From assembly GCF_030538285.1 (NCBI RefSeq), contig NZ_JAUNUG010000024.1:1-41071 (forward strand): 41,071 nt of DNA, read 5' to 3'. This DNA comes from Corynebacterium sp. GTDB lineage: Bacteria > Actinomycetota > Actinomycetes > Mycobacteriales > Mycobacteriaceae. This document shows positions 8,087-15,520 of this stretch, one piece after another; the stretch's first letter is position 1; every line of letters begins with the position of its first letter. The notes under the pieces were generated by a model. The model saw only the letters and a program-made list of their open reading frames with translations, was not told the origin of the DNA and made no database searches. The translations under genes were made by a program, and so were the position numbers.

Positions 8087-8167
8087 TCTGCGCAACGTCA
8101 GACACCCCACCGCCGTTAGCCCCAGCTCCCCGCACCTAAGCTCCCCGGCCGTCTGACGTTGGGCAGA
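8087..8167. repeat. 81-bp inverted-repeat element, copy B
   Basis: Second copy in direct orientation, same 81-bp length. Its termini match at 16 of 17 positions (TCTGCGCAACGTCAGAC against TCTGCCCAACGTCAGAC), better preserved than in copy A, while its inner dyad is reduced to TTAG and CTAA. The 34 bp between the copies (8053-8086) are not repeated. The rest of this gene-free stretch (8168-8277) holds only the approach to the next gene, in which I see no clear site. Confidence 0.7.
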
Positions 8168-8277
8168 AAAGGGGCCCCGCTACTACGTGGGGAACGCTCC
8201 CCAAGCAGTGGTTTCGCTCCATGCAGTCCCTTTATCGCGAGACTTGTCAGCCACTTCTCCTACAAAGGATCCATCTC

Positions 8278-8703
8278 ATGAAGCTCCGCAAGTCCGTTCT
8301 CATTGCCGCCACCGCCACCCTCATTGCCACAGGCTCCGCGGTCCCCGCTGCCAACGCCATCACGATGACCACCGATAGCCAGAACTGCACCTTCGTTCAC
8401 GATCCCGCCGATCTGAACACCAGCGCCTCCATCAGCCTCCGGTGGGTCAATGAGACTGTCTCCCGCGCCAAGGCGCAGCAGCGGCTCAACAACATTCAGA
8501 GCGTGGACCGGGCGCTGGAGGCCGAACTAGGTCGCCTGAGCCCCAGCAACACGCAGCGTCGGGGGAAAATCCTGCGCCATCTGAGCTACTCGAAGAACCA
8601 CGTGCAGCCTGCGTCGCGGGCCTGCATCGAGGGCCGCGGTTACCAGTCAGGTGGTGATCCCGCGGCCGTGCTCCTCGGCCTGTCGTCGATGTCCTCGTTC
8701 TAG
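8278..8703 (+). CDS. Small secreted protein of unknown function
   Basis: A 141-residue exported protein. The ATG at 8278 is preferred over the upstream in-frame ATG at 8221 because AAAGGA lies 9 nt before it and because the N-terminus becomes a typical Sec signal (MKLRKS, hydrophobic core, AANA at the expected cleavage site near residue 26). The mature part is about 115 residues, helical and charged, with only two cysteines (in QNCTF and RACIEG) that could form one disulfide. No known domain was recognised. It converges with the next gene, 4 bp apart. Secretion is well supported; function is not. Confidence 0.75.
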   Translation: MKLRKSVLIAATATLIATGSAVPAANAITMTTDSQNCTFVHDPADLNTSASISLRWVNETVSRAKAQQRLNNIQSVDRALEAELGRLSPSNTQRRGKILRHLSYSKNHVQPASRACIEGRGYQSGGDPAAVLLGLSSMSSF

Positions 8704-8707
8704 GACA

Positions 8708-10351
8708 TCAGTCAGCGGAGGACAGGCTGGAACCGTCCTCGCTGAGGCAGGCCTCGCCGATGATGCCCAGAGCCAACGCGCCAGCGGCGAGCAGGCCGAT
8801 GCGCTCGAGGGCACCGTCGGCGGTAAAGCGCTCAATCTGGGCGGCCAGCTGTGGATCGAACACGCCGGCCTGGCGCTGCAGCTGACTGTTCGCATCCTGC
8901 AGGGAATCACGCAGGGTGTCCACCATGGGGGTCAGGCCCGGGACGTTGACCTGTGTGGCCAGGCCCAGTGGAAACAGGATGGCGAAGGGGAGGCCGACTG
9001 CGGCGATCGTCGATACACAACGATCACTGGAGGAACCAGTGGAACCTTCACCGGGAACCACAGGAGGCACCTCAGGTATCTGTTCGCCGATCACGGTGAC
9101 CGTGACCGTGAGATCCTCGGCAGTCTGGTCTTCCTGTGCAGGGCTGAAGTAGGTGACCGTGACGGGCACGGTGAGTGAATCCCCGACCGCGGCGGTCTCC
9201 GGGGGAGTCACCGACACGGTTCCCGTAGCCGGGTCGACGGTGTAGACCCAACCGTCGGCGGTGGGATCAGTGATCTCTCCCAGCGTGAACGTGGTTTCGG
9301 GCGACAGGTTCGGGTTACCCGTCTGTGCGACATCGACCTTCGTGCCGGCCGTCGTCGTGGCGTCGAGATACCCCGCCCCCTGTGTGTCCTGCAGCAGGAC
9401 GTACGCCGGCGACCGCAAGTTCACCGGATTCCGGTAGAGATCCCACTCCACGGTCTCTCCCGGGCGCGGATTCGCCCACGAATTCAGCCACAGGGCGCTG
9501 GTCGCCCGTAACAACCATCCGGGCACACTGACGTGGGCCTGCCCCTGATCGTCGAGGTAGGCCTCGACCTTCTCCACCGGACCGGTTTCACCCGGTCGGC
9601 GGTGCTGTTCCCACAGCTGCTCCCATTGGGCATCCGTGACCAACTCTCCGAGTCCCGGGATAGTTACGCGCAGTTCGATGCGCTCATAGTCGGTGGGGGC
9701 ACCGTTGAGGAACTGCAAAGTCAGCGGGTGGCCCTGCGAATCCGCGGGAACCACGACAGGGATGCCGGTCGAGGCCGCTTGAAGGAGCTGGCAGTCGTCG
9801 TCCATCTCCGGCCGTGGGCGGATGTTGGCCGTGGTCGTCAGGGTGGGGTTGGAGGGCTGGGAGATCTTCCAGCCCAGCACTGTCGTCGCTTCCCGATCCT
9901 GATTGTTCAGTGCCGAGGCGTCGACCGAGTACGTACCGTCACCGTTGCCCACCAGTGGGCTGGTGTGGGTGACCTCGACTTTCTTCGGATGCACCCCGGG
10001 TACGAGGTCATCGTCCTGGTGGGGGATGACTGTCCCCACGGGGAGTGTCTCCACGGTTGCGTCCGTGGAGCCGGGATCGATGACCGTCACCGCGTCCTCG
10101 AGCCAGTACTCGCGGTTCGTGTGCCACACCCATGGGAAGTAGGAACCAGTCTCCTGGGCAGCCCAGGCCGGCTTGACCACGGTGTACAGCCGCGGCGGAT
10201 AGTAGTAGCCGCCGACGTTGGGGTTGTTACGCGACGTGATGGTGCAGCCGGGGCCGATCTCGGGGTCGGCGGAGGCCAGCTGCGGGACGGTGAGCGTGGC
10301 GGCCGCTACCGCCAGTGATACGGGAAGTGCCAGGAGGCGGGGCAATCGCAT
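8708..10351 (-). CDS. Exported Rib/YPDG-type surface protein with C-terminal membrane segment
   Basis: A 547-residue exported protein. It has a Sec signal (MRLPRLLALP, core, cleavage after ASA), a long beta-rich region unlike families I know, then one Rib/YPDG-like repeat near residues 350-430 (WVYTVDPATGTVSVTPP, VPVTVTYFSP, LTVTVTV). It ends in a region with two hydrophobic stretches flanked by cysteines, similar to the tail found on several corynebacterial Rib-domain proteins. No LPXTG signal is present, so envelope attachment would be through the tail. Start: the ATG at 10351 has GAGG 6-8 nt upstream; an in-frame ATG at 10363 has no ribosome site. Confidence 0.75.
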   Translation of the reverse strand: MRLPRLLALPVSLAVAAATLTVPQLASADPEIGPGCTITSRNNPNVGGYYYPPRLYTVVKPAWAAQETGSYFPWVWHTNREYWLEDAVTVIDPGSTDATVETLPVGTVIPHQDDDLVPGVHPKKVEVTHTSPLVGNGDGTYSVDASALNNQDREATTVLGWKISQPSNPTLTTTANIRPRPEMDDDCQLLQAASTGIPVVVPADSQGHPLTLQFLNGAPTDYERIELRVTIPGLGELVTDAQWEQLWEQHRRPGETGPVEKVEAYLDDQGQAHVSVPGWLLRATSALWLNSWANPRPGETVEWDLYRNPVNLRSPAYVLLQDTQGAGYLDATTTAGTKVDVAQTGNPNLSPETTFTLGEITDPTADGWVYTVDPATGTVSVTPPETAAVGDSLTVPVTVTYFSPAQEDQTAEDLTVTVTVIGEQIPEVPPVVPGEGSTGSSSDRCVSTIAAVGLPFAILFPLGLATQVNVPGLTPMVDTLRDSLQDANSQLQRQAGVFDPQLAAQIERFTADGALERIGLLAAGALALGIIGEACLSEDGSSLSSAD

Positions 10352-10445
10352 CGGAGACCTCATTGCCGGACCGGGTGGGAAGGATAGGGATAATCATACG
10401 CCGAAATCAACACGGCAACCTTAAAGGTGATGAAGCGCAACCTTT

Positions 10446-10910
10446 TTAGGGGGTAACCCGAGGCCGAGAACCAACCACCCGCCGCCACAGGATCCGCAGC
10501 GCGGAATGCGGTAACGCCAGTGCCTCCCGCAGCCCCGCCACCAGCAGGTCCCGGCGCTGCGTCGGGGCACCCACCACGCGCACGGGGATCCCCAAGTGCC
10601 AGGCCCACAGCCGGGTGCGCCACACATGGAAGTCAGAGGTCACGACTGTCCAGCGAGCAACATCGGGAAACAGCGCGGCTGCGTTTTCCAGGTTTTCGTT
10701 GGTGGACCGTGCCCGGGGTTCTTTCACGATCCGCGCTTCGGACACCCCGTGTTCGACCAGCCAGCGCGCCATGGAGGCAGCCTCCCCGTCGCCGGAAACG
10801 ACGACGGGTCCGGGGGCGGCGTCGATAAGCGGGCGGGCGGCACGCAGCCGGTCAACGAGAATCCGGCTGGGGTAGCCGTGCAGCGTCCGCGCGCCGAGGA
10901 TGAGGATCAC
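10446..10910 (-). CDS. DUF218 / YdcF-SanA-like protein
   Basis: About 154 residues of the DUF218 fold, seen in YdcF, SanA and ElyC. Family signatures are ILILGA at the start, VVVSGDGEA, the ARSTNENLENAAAL block and TVVTSDFHVWRTRLWA. DUF218 proteins in other bacteria are linked to envelope or peptidoglycan integrity but the reaction is unsettled. The start is placed at GTG 10910, which overlaps the dehydrogenase stop as GTGA. The frame is open back to 10964, so a longer form cannot be excluded. It has no N-terminal membrane helix, unlike ElyC. It is the last gene in the purK-purE-dehydrogenase direction and is probably coupled to the dehydrogenase. Confidence 0.75.
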   Translation of the reverse strand: MILILGARTLHGYPSRILVDRLRAARPLIDAAPGPVVVSGDGEAASMARWLVEHGVSEARIVKEPRARSTNENLENAAALFPDVARWTVVTSDFHVWRTRLWAWHLGIPVRVVGAPTQRRDLLVAGLREALALPHSALRILWRRVVGSRPRVTP

Positions 10911-12289
10911 ATCGGCCCGCTGACCCTGAAGAGGTGTTCGTTGGCGAATTCGTTGACGCCCCACTCGCCGAGCTCACGGCCGTATCCGGAGCGTCCGATA
11001 CCGCCGAAGGGTTCGCCCGGCGCGCCGCCCCCGGGCTCATTGATCCAGGTCATGCCGGCCTCCATGCGGGAGGCGACGGCGCGGGCCTGCTCCAAATCAG
11101 AGCCGAAGACATAAGAGCCGAGGCCGTAGTCGGTGTCGTTGGCGATGGCCACGGCATCATCGACATCAGAAGCGCGGTAGAGCAGGGCGACGGGGCCGAA
11201 GACCTCGTTGCGGCCGATATCGGCGCGCGGGTTGATGTCGGTGAGCAGCGTCGGTTCCATGTACGCACCGTCGCGGTCGAGGGCACGGCCGCCGACGACG
11301 ATCTTCGCGTCGCCATTGGCTTCCGCTTCCTTGATGCGTTCCACGATCTCGTCGCGCGCGCTTATCGACGACAGCGGCCCGACCTTCACGTCCTCCTCAT
11401 TCCATTCGCCGACCTTAAGGCCACCGATCTTGCCCGTGAGGTACTCAAGTGCCCGGTCGTAGAAATCATCGAGGACGATGAGACGCTTCGGCGCGGTGCA
11501 CGACTGTCCGGCATTCGACATGCGGGCCCCCACATAGAGACGCAGGACCTGGTCTAGGTTGTGATCGTCGAGGACCACATAAGGATCATTTCCGCCGAGT
11601 TCAAGTAGCGACTTCTTCAGGTACTCACCAGCGGTCTTGGCGACAGCCCCGCCGGCATCCTCCGAGCCCGTCAGCGACACCGCCGCCACGCGCTTATCCG
11701 CGACGAACGCGTCCATCTGCGAGCCGGAAGCGTAAATGTTCTGGAACACACCCTCCGGCAATCCGGCTTCCTCCAGGATGTCCTGACAGGCCTGCGAGGA
11801 CAGCGGGCACAGCGAGGCGTGCTTGAGCACCAGGGAGTTACCTACCAGCAAGTTCGGTGCCGCCCAGCGGGCTACCTGGTAGTAAGGGTAGTTCCACGGC
11901 ATGATGCCCAGCACCACACCCAGCGGATCCTTCCGCACGAAGGTGCGCAGGTTGCCCTCAGCGGGCAGCTCCTTATCGGCGAGCAGCTCGTGCGCGTGAT
12001 CGGCATACCACCGGTAGATCGCCTCCACGGAGCCCAGCTCGCCGATAGCCTGGCGGCGCAACTTGCCCATCTCCCGGCCGATGATCTCGGCCAGGTCCTC
12101 TTTCCGCTCGGCGTAGATGTCGGCCGTACGGCGCAGGATGGCGGCACGTTCCTCGATGTCTGTCGCACGCCACTCGCGCTGCGCGGCGGTGGCACGGTCG
12201 AGGATGGGGTCGCGGTCCGAGTCGTCGATACGCTCGAAAGATTCCTCGGACCGGCCGGTGCTGGGGTTCTCCAGGGCAAAAGTAGTCAT
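10907..12289 (-). CDS. gabD: NAD(P)-dependent succinate-semialdehyde dehydrogenase-like aldehyde dehydrogenase
   Basis: A 460-residue cytoplasmic aldehyde dehydrogenase. Catalytic residues are visible: general base E230 in LELGGNDP and nucleophile C264 in NAGQSCTAPKR. Also visible are the MPWNYPYYQVARWAAPNL signature, the LTGSEDAG cofactor loop and EVFGPV near the end. The sequence follows the GabD1 type of actinobacteria, which oxidises succinate semialdehyde to succinate, but substrate within this family is hard to assign by eye. The ATG at 12289 gives the usual N-terminus (MTTFALENPSTG). A run of G immediately before it is its only ribosome site and forms one arm of a hairpin. Confidence 0.85.
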   Translation of the reverse strand: MTTFALENPSTGRSEESFERIDDSDRDPILDRATAAQREWRATDIEERAAILRRTADIYAERKEDLAEIIGREMGKLRRQAIGELGSVEAIYRWYADHAHELLADKELPAEGNLRTFVRKDPLGVVLGIMPWNYPYYQVARWAAPNLLVGNSLVLKHASLCPLSSQACQDILEEAGLPEGVFQNIYASGSQMDAFVADKRVAAVSLTGSEDAGGAVAKTAGEYLKKSLLELGGNDPYVVLDDHNLDQVLRLYVGARMSNAGQSCTAPKRLIVLDDFYDRALEYLTGKIGGLKVGEWNEEDVKVGPLSSISARDEIVERIKEAEANGDAKIVVGGRALDRDGAYMEPTLLTDINPRADIGRNEVFGPVALLYRASDVDDAVAIANDTDYGLGSYVFGSDLEQARAVASRMEAGMTWINEPGGGAPGEPFGGIGRSGYGRELGEWGVNEFANEHLFRVSGPM

Positions 12290-12290
12290 A

Positions 12291-12319
12291 CCCCCCTGCA
12301 TACCTGTAGTGCAGGGGGC
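12291..12319. promoter_or_regulatory. Hairpin between purE and the aldehyde dehydrogenase gene
   Basis: CCCCCTGCA (12292-12300) and TGCAGGGGG (12310-12318) form a perfect 9-bp stem with a 9-nt loop. On the minus strand the G-rich arm lies directly before the dehydrogenase ATG and contains its likely ribosome site. The hairpin could end purK-purE transcripts, hide the ribosome site, or be a DNA operator. Confidence 0.6.
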
Positions 12320-12330
12320 ATGGCAACGAC

Positions 12331-12831
12331 CTAACCCTCGAGCAGGCTCTTACGCAGGCGCTCGTCCTTGGCCTCCACCTCGGCGGCCATCTTCTGCTGG
12401 TAGGCAGCCATCTTCTCGGTCAGCTGCGGGTCACCGGCGCCGAGGATGCGTACGGCGAGCAGGCCGGCGTTCTTCGCGCCACCGATGGACACGGTCGCCA
12501 CCGGCACGCCGGCGGGCATCTGCACGATCGACAGCAGGGAGTCGAGGCCATCGAGATCAGCCAGCGCGCGCGGTACGCCGATGACCGGCAGCGGGGTGGC
12601 CGCGGCAACCATGCCCGGCAGGTGGGCGGCACCGCCGGCGCAGGCGATGATCGCCTTCAACCCGCGCTCGTGGGCGGACTTGGCGTAGCTGAGCATCCGC
12701 TCCGGGGTGCGATGCGCGGACATGACGCCCACCTCGAAGGGCACGCCGAACTCGGCGAGCGCCTCAGCGGCGGGGGCGATGGTGGGCCAGTCCGAATCCG
12801 AGCCCATGATGATGCCGACGAGTGGGTTCAT
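12331..12831 (-). CDS. purE: N5-carboxyaminoimidazole ribonucleotide mutase
   Basis: A 166-residue class I PurE, which converts N5-CAIR to CAIR in purine synthesis. The family motifs are complete: GSDSDWPT at residues 10-17, SAHRTPERM around 39-47, and the GGAAHLPGM and [16 protein letters not shown] segments of the active site and core. Length is usual. AAGGAG stands 6 nt before the ATG. It follows purK with a 9-bp gap in the same operon and supplies the enzyme acting just after PurK. A charged tail of about 20 residues follows the core. Confidence 0.97.
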   Translation of the reverse strand: MNPLVGIIMGSDSDWPTIAPAAEALAEFGVPFEVGVMSAHRTPERMLSYAKSAHERGLKAIIACAGGAAHLPGMVAAATPLPVIGVPRALADLDGLDSLLSIVQMPAGVPVATVSIGGAKNAGLLAVRILGAGDPQLTEKMAAYQQKMAAEVEAKDERLRKSLLEG

Positions 12832-12840
12832 GTTTTCTCC

Positions 12841-14058
12841 TTAAGCGAGGTAGCCGTCTGCCCAGCGGGCATGGACGAGGTAATCAGCGGCGAGGCGAGC
12901 TTCTCGACGAACGCGCTCCAGCTCCTCACCCGCCAGGTTCACGTGCCCGATCTTCCGGCCCGCCCGGTACGTCTTGCCGTACATGTGGATCTTGGCCTCG
13001 GGGAAGCGGGCGTGAACGTCGCGCATGCGCTCGGCCATGGGCTTGTCCGGGTCAGTATCGCCACCGAGAACGTTCGCCATGACGGTGACGGGGGCGGTCT
13101 GGCGCACGGAACCGAGCGGCCAGTCGAGGACGGCGCGCAGGTGTTGCTCGAACTGACTGGTCACGCAGCCGTCCTGGGTCCAGTGGCCGGTGTTGTGCGG
13201 GCGCATCGCCAGCTCATTGACTGCGATGGTGGGCTGGCCGTTCTCGTCGTGGTACTCGAAGAGTTCCACGGCCAGGGCACCGGTGACGTCGAGTTCCTCG
13301 GCGATGGTCACCGCCAGCTGCTGGGCGCGCTCCGCCAGCTCCGGGGACAGGTCCGGGGCGGGGGCGACGGCCTCGGTACAGATGCCGTTGGTCTGGACGG
13401 ATTCGACGACCGGCCACGGCACCACTTCGCCGGAGGGGCGGCGGGCGACCATGGCTGAGAGTTCGCGGACGAGCGCCACCTTCTTCTCGGCCATGAGCGG
13501 GGTGCCGGCGTCGAGAAGCTCTTGTACAAGTCCTTCTAATTCGGACGACGCAGGAAACCACACACCGTGCCCGTCATAACCGCCGCGCCGGGCCTTGAGG
13601 CACACCGCGCCGTCGACGGCGTCGGAGAACTCGCGGGCGTCCTCGACCGACTCGATGGCGGCAAACGGCGGGACCGGGGCGCCGATTTCGCGCAGCTTCT
13701 TACGCATGACCAGCTTGTCCTGGGCGTTGACCAGGGCGTCGGGGCCGGGCTGGACGTTGACGCCCTCGCTGATCAGCTGGTGCAGGTGATCGGTGGGCAC
13801 GTGCTCGTGGTCGAAGGTCACCGCGCTGGCGCCCTGCACGGCAAGGCGGAGATCATCAAGCTTGGTGTAGTCACCGAGGACGACGTCAGCCGCGACCTGC
13901 GCCGCGGAAGAATCGGGGGCGCCAGCCAGCAGGCGGATCGACTGGCCAAGCTCGATGGCCTCCGTCTGCATCATGCGGGCCAGCTGGCCGTCACCGATGA
14001 CAGCGACGACCGGCATGCCGGGGACGTGGGCGTTCGGGTTACCTGCGGGATCAGTCAC
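12841..14058 (-). CDS. purK: N5-carboxyaminoimidazole ribonucleotide synthase
   Basis: A PurK of the ATP-grasp superfamily, about 405 residues, which uses ATP and bicarbonate to carboxylate AIR. Visible signatures: VIGDGQLARMM (N-terminal loop), VTFDHEHVP, VCLKARRGGYDGHGVW (nucleotide-binding strand and loop), GALAVELFE and ELAMRPHNTGHWT near the metal site. Start: a GTG at 14058 lies 7 nt after the -10-like TATAGT, which suggests a leaderless mRNA. The frame is open to another GTG at 14067, inside that box, and an internal ATG lies just before the conserved core. purE follows 9 bp later. Confidence 0.95.
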   Translation of the reverse strand: MTDPAGNPNAHVPGMPVVAVIGDGQLARMMQTEAIELGQSIRLLAGAPDSSAAQVAADVVLGDYTKLDDLRLAVQGASAVTFDHEHVPTDHLHQLISEGVNVQPGPDALVNAQDKLVMRKKLREIGAPVPPFAAIESVEDAREFSDAVDGAVCLKARRGGYDGHGVWFPASSELEGLVQELLDAGTPLMAEKKVALVRELSAMVARRPSGEVVPWPVVESVQTNGICTEAVAPAPDLSPELAERAQQLAVTIAEELDVTGALAVELFEYHDENGQPTIAVNELAMRPHNTGHWTQDGCVTSQFEQHLRAVLDWPLGSVRQTAPVTVMANVLGGDTDPDKPMAERMRDVHARFPEAKIHMYGKTYRAGRKIGHVNLAGEELERVRREARLAADYLVHARWADGYLA

Positions 14059-14065
14059 GGCCTTC

Positions 14066-14071
14066 ACTATA
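14066..14071 (-). promoter_or_regulatory. -10 box of purK, leaderless type
   Basis: TATAGT on the minus strand, ending 7 nt before GTG 14058. A TTCAGA element sits about 18 bp upstream as a weak -35. The spacing predicts transcription starting at or within a base of the start codon. Confidence 0.5.
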
Positions 14072-14101
14072 GTCAGCGGGCCCGGAATCTCTGAAGCACC
14101 A

Positions 14102-14569
14102 CTACCAGTGCGGCACCGGCTCCAGGGACTCCTCGATCATGGCGGTGACCTTCTTGGCGCGCGGCACGTCAGGGAAGTACAGGGGCCGCTGGTAACCGAT
14201 GAGCGACAGGTAGATGCCTCCCCGGCGCCGCTGCACGGAACGGATGTCCCGGAAGGGAATGGAGTCAGTGCGCGCCCCAAAGGCCCCGGCACGCACCACC
14301 AGCCGCTGATCAGTGACCACGAAGCGCCGGCGGCGGGACTTCAGCAGCGGCCACACGAAACGCCACAGCGCCAGCAGCGCCCACACCAGGACGACGCCGT
14401 TGCGCACCTGCGGATCGACCACTGACCCGGGCTGGTCGAGCCAGCCGATGAGCATCCACGACAGCCCGGTGACCAGGATGAGTTCCAGGACAGGGAAGGT
14501 CAGCGTGCGCAGCGGCGACGTGAGGTCGGCGCGCACCACTTCTCCTTTAACCGGTCGGAACAGTCCCAT
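14102..14569 (-). CDS. Bacterial PH-domain (DUF304-like) membrane protein
   Basis: A 155-residue membrane protein. Two hydrophobic helices (about residues 24-44 and 58-76) are followed by a basic stretch, KSRRRRF, and a small beta-rich domain of the bacterial PH type. Its pattern includes VVTDQRLVVRAGAFG and SIPFRDIRSVQRRRGG, which is the turn and strand signature of these domains. Members are common beside birA and purK in corynebacteria and mycobacteria; the function is not known. The ATG at 14569 is preceded by TAGGAT 8 nt away, which could serve as a -10 box of a leaderless mRNA or supply AGGA as a ribosome site. Confidence 0.8.
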   Translation of the reverse strand: MGLFRPVKGEVVRADLTSPLRTLTFPVLELILVTGLSWMLIGWLDQPGSVVDPQVRNGVVLVWALLALWRFVWPLLKSRRRRFVVTDQRLVVRAGAFGARTDSIPFRDIRSVQRRRGGIYLSLIGYQRPLYFPDVPRAKKVTAMIEESLEPVPHW

Positions 14570-14577
14570 GGGTGGGG

Positions 14578-14583
14578 ATCCTA
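14578..14583 (-). promoter_or_regulatory. -10 box (or ribosome site) of the PH-domain gene
   Basis: TAGGAT on the minus strand, 8 nt before the ATG at 14569 and just downstream of the birA stop. It fits TANNNT, but the AGGA in it could also act as a ribosome site, so its role is ambiguous. Confidence 0.35.
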
Positions 14584-14594
14584 CCCCCGGCCCC

Positions 14595-15365
14595 TTAATA
14601 AGAGGTATCCGTGCGCCGCAGGTGCGTGACGTCTCCGGCGGCGATGAGTCGCCGCTCCCCTTCGGTGGTGAGCAGGTCGAGGCGGCCGTCAGGGGCGATG
14701 TCGGTGACGGTGCCGAAGACGTCTCCGCTGGCGGTGACCACCCGCACGGACTTGCCGATGGTGATGCATTCGGCCCGGTAGTCGTCCATGAGGCTGCGAT
14801 CGCCGCGGGCCCACTGCTGCAGGCGCTTATGCAGGGCGCTGAGAACAGCCACCGTCATGTCCTCGGCCGCGACCTCCACACCTTCCAGGGCCAGCGAGGT
14901 GGCGTGCTGAACCGGCAGTTGTTCCCGGCTCAGTGACACGTTGACGCCCAAGCCGACAACCACCCGGGGGTCTTCCGGGAAGCCGGTGGCCTCGGCGAGG
15001 ATCCCGCACAGCTTCTGCCCATTCCACAGGACGTCGTTGGGCCATTTCAGTTCCGGACCGGGTGCGCCGCCTGCCACCTGGCGCGCGGCGTCGAGTACTG
15101 CCAGGCCAGCGGCGAGCGGAATGGCACCCAGGCGATCGAGCTCAGCGGCAGTAGGCCGGAGCAGCACCGACATGATGGATTGGGTCCCCGCCGGGGAGGC
15201 CCAGGGCCGGCCCAGGCGGCCACGCCCGGCGGATTGCTCTCCGGCGACAAGGGCGGTGAAGGCGGGGGCGGTGGCGTCGGAAAGCAGGTCGGCGTTGGTG
15301 GAACCGGTGGTATCGGTCCAGCGGACGTCCGTGTACTGCGGGAGGCGGGAGGCGAGGGTTTTCAC
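14595..15365 (-). CDS. birA: Biotin--[acetyl-CoA-carboxylase] ligase
   Basis: A 256-residue biotin protein ligase which attaches biotin to the carboxylase carrier protein. Visible motifs: TTGSTNADL, AGEQSAGRGRLGRPW (biotinyl-AMP loop), LKWPNDV with GQKLCGILAEA (biotin binding), and VVGLGVNV. There is no N-terminal helix-turn-helix, so it is the non-regulatory type. The GTG at 15365 was chosen because it begins the conserved region and lies 7 nt after TAGGGT. The frame is open to 15536 but the extra residues are unlike BirA. It is divergent from dtsR1, whose biotin-dependent complex needs this enzyme. Confidence 0.95.
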   Translation of the reverse strand: MKTLASRLPQYTDVRWTDTTGSTNADLLSDATAPAFTALVAGEQSAGRGRLGRPWASPAGTQSIMSVLLRPTAAELDRLGAIPLAAGLAVLDAARQVAGGAPGPELKWPNDVLWNGQKLCGILAEATGFPEDPRVVVGLGVNVSLSREQLPVQHATSLALEGVEVAAEDMTVAVLSALHKRLQQWARGDRSLMDDYRAECITIGKSVRVVTASGDVFGTVTDIAPDGRLDLLTTEGERRLIAAGDVTHLRRTDTSY

Positions 15366-15372
15366 GTCGCCC

Positions 15373-15378
15373 ACCCTA
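15373..15378 (-). promoter_or_regulatory. -10 box of birA, leaderless type
   Basis: TAGGGT on the minus strand, 7 nt before GTG 15365. The same arrangement as purK, dtsR1 and dtsR2 supports this start. The AGGG inside it could alternatively act as a ribosome site. Confidence 0.4.
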
Positions 15379-15471
15379 TCCGGAGTCTCACCCGCCACAT
15401 CCGACACGCCGAAGTTTTGCCTAAAAAACCAACCACAACCTGCACAAACCCCCAAAGTGACCGGCATCACA

Positions 15472-15512
15472 CCACTTTCGTTGTGGAAACTAGCAGCAAA
15501 GGGGTCTACACT
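15472..15512 (+). promoter_or_regulatory. dtsR1 promoter with -10 box and short dyad
   Basis: TACACT (15507-15512) lies 8 nt before the dtsR1 ATG and no ribosome site is present, so the mRNA should be leaderless. The dyad CCAC-N7-GTGG (15472-15486) overlies the -35 area and could be a regulator site. dtsR1 is controlled by FasR in C. glutamicum, but I cannot confirm that motif here. Confidence 0.5.
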
Positions 15513-15520
15513 CCCAAAAC

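Noticed and set aside
8691-8744. Hairpins around GTCCTC, GAGGAC and CAGCG between two converging genes
   Set aside because: The arms lie largely in the coding ends of both genes, with a bulge and no T tract, so a terminator call is not supported.
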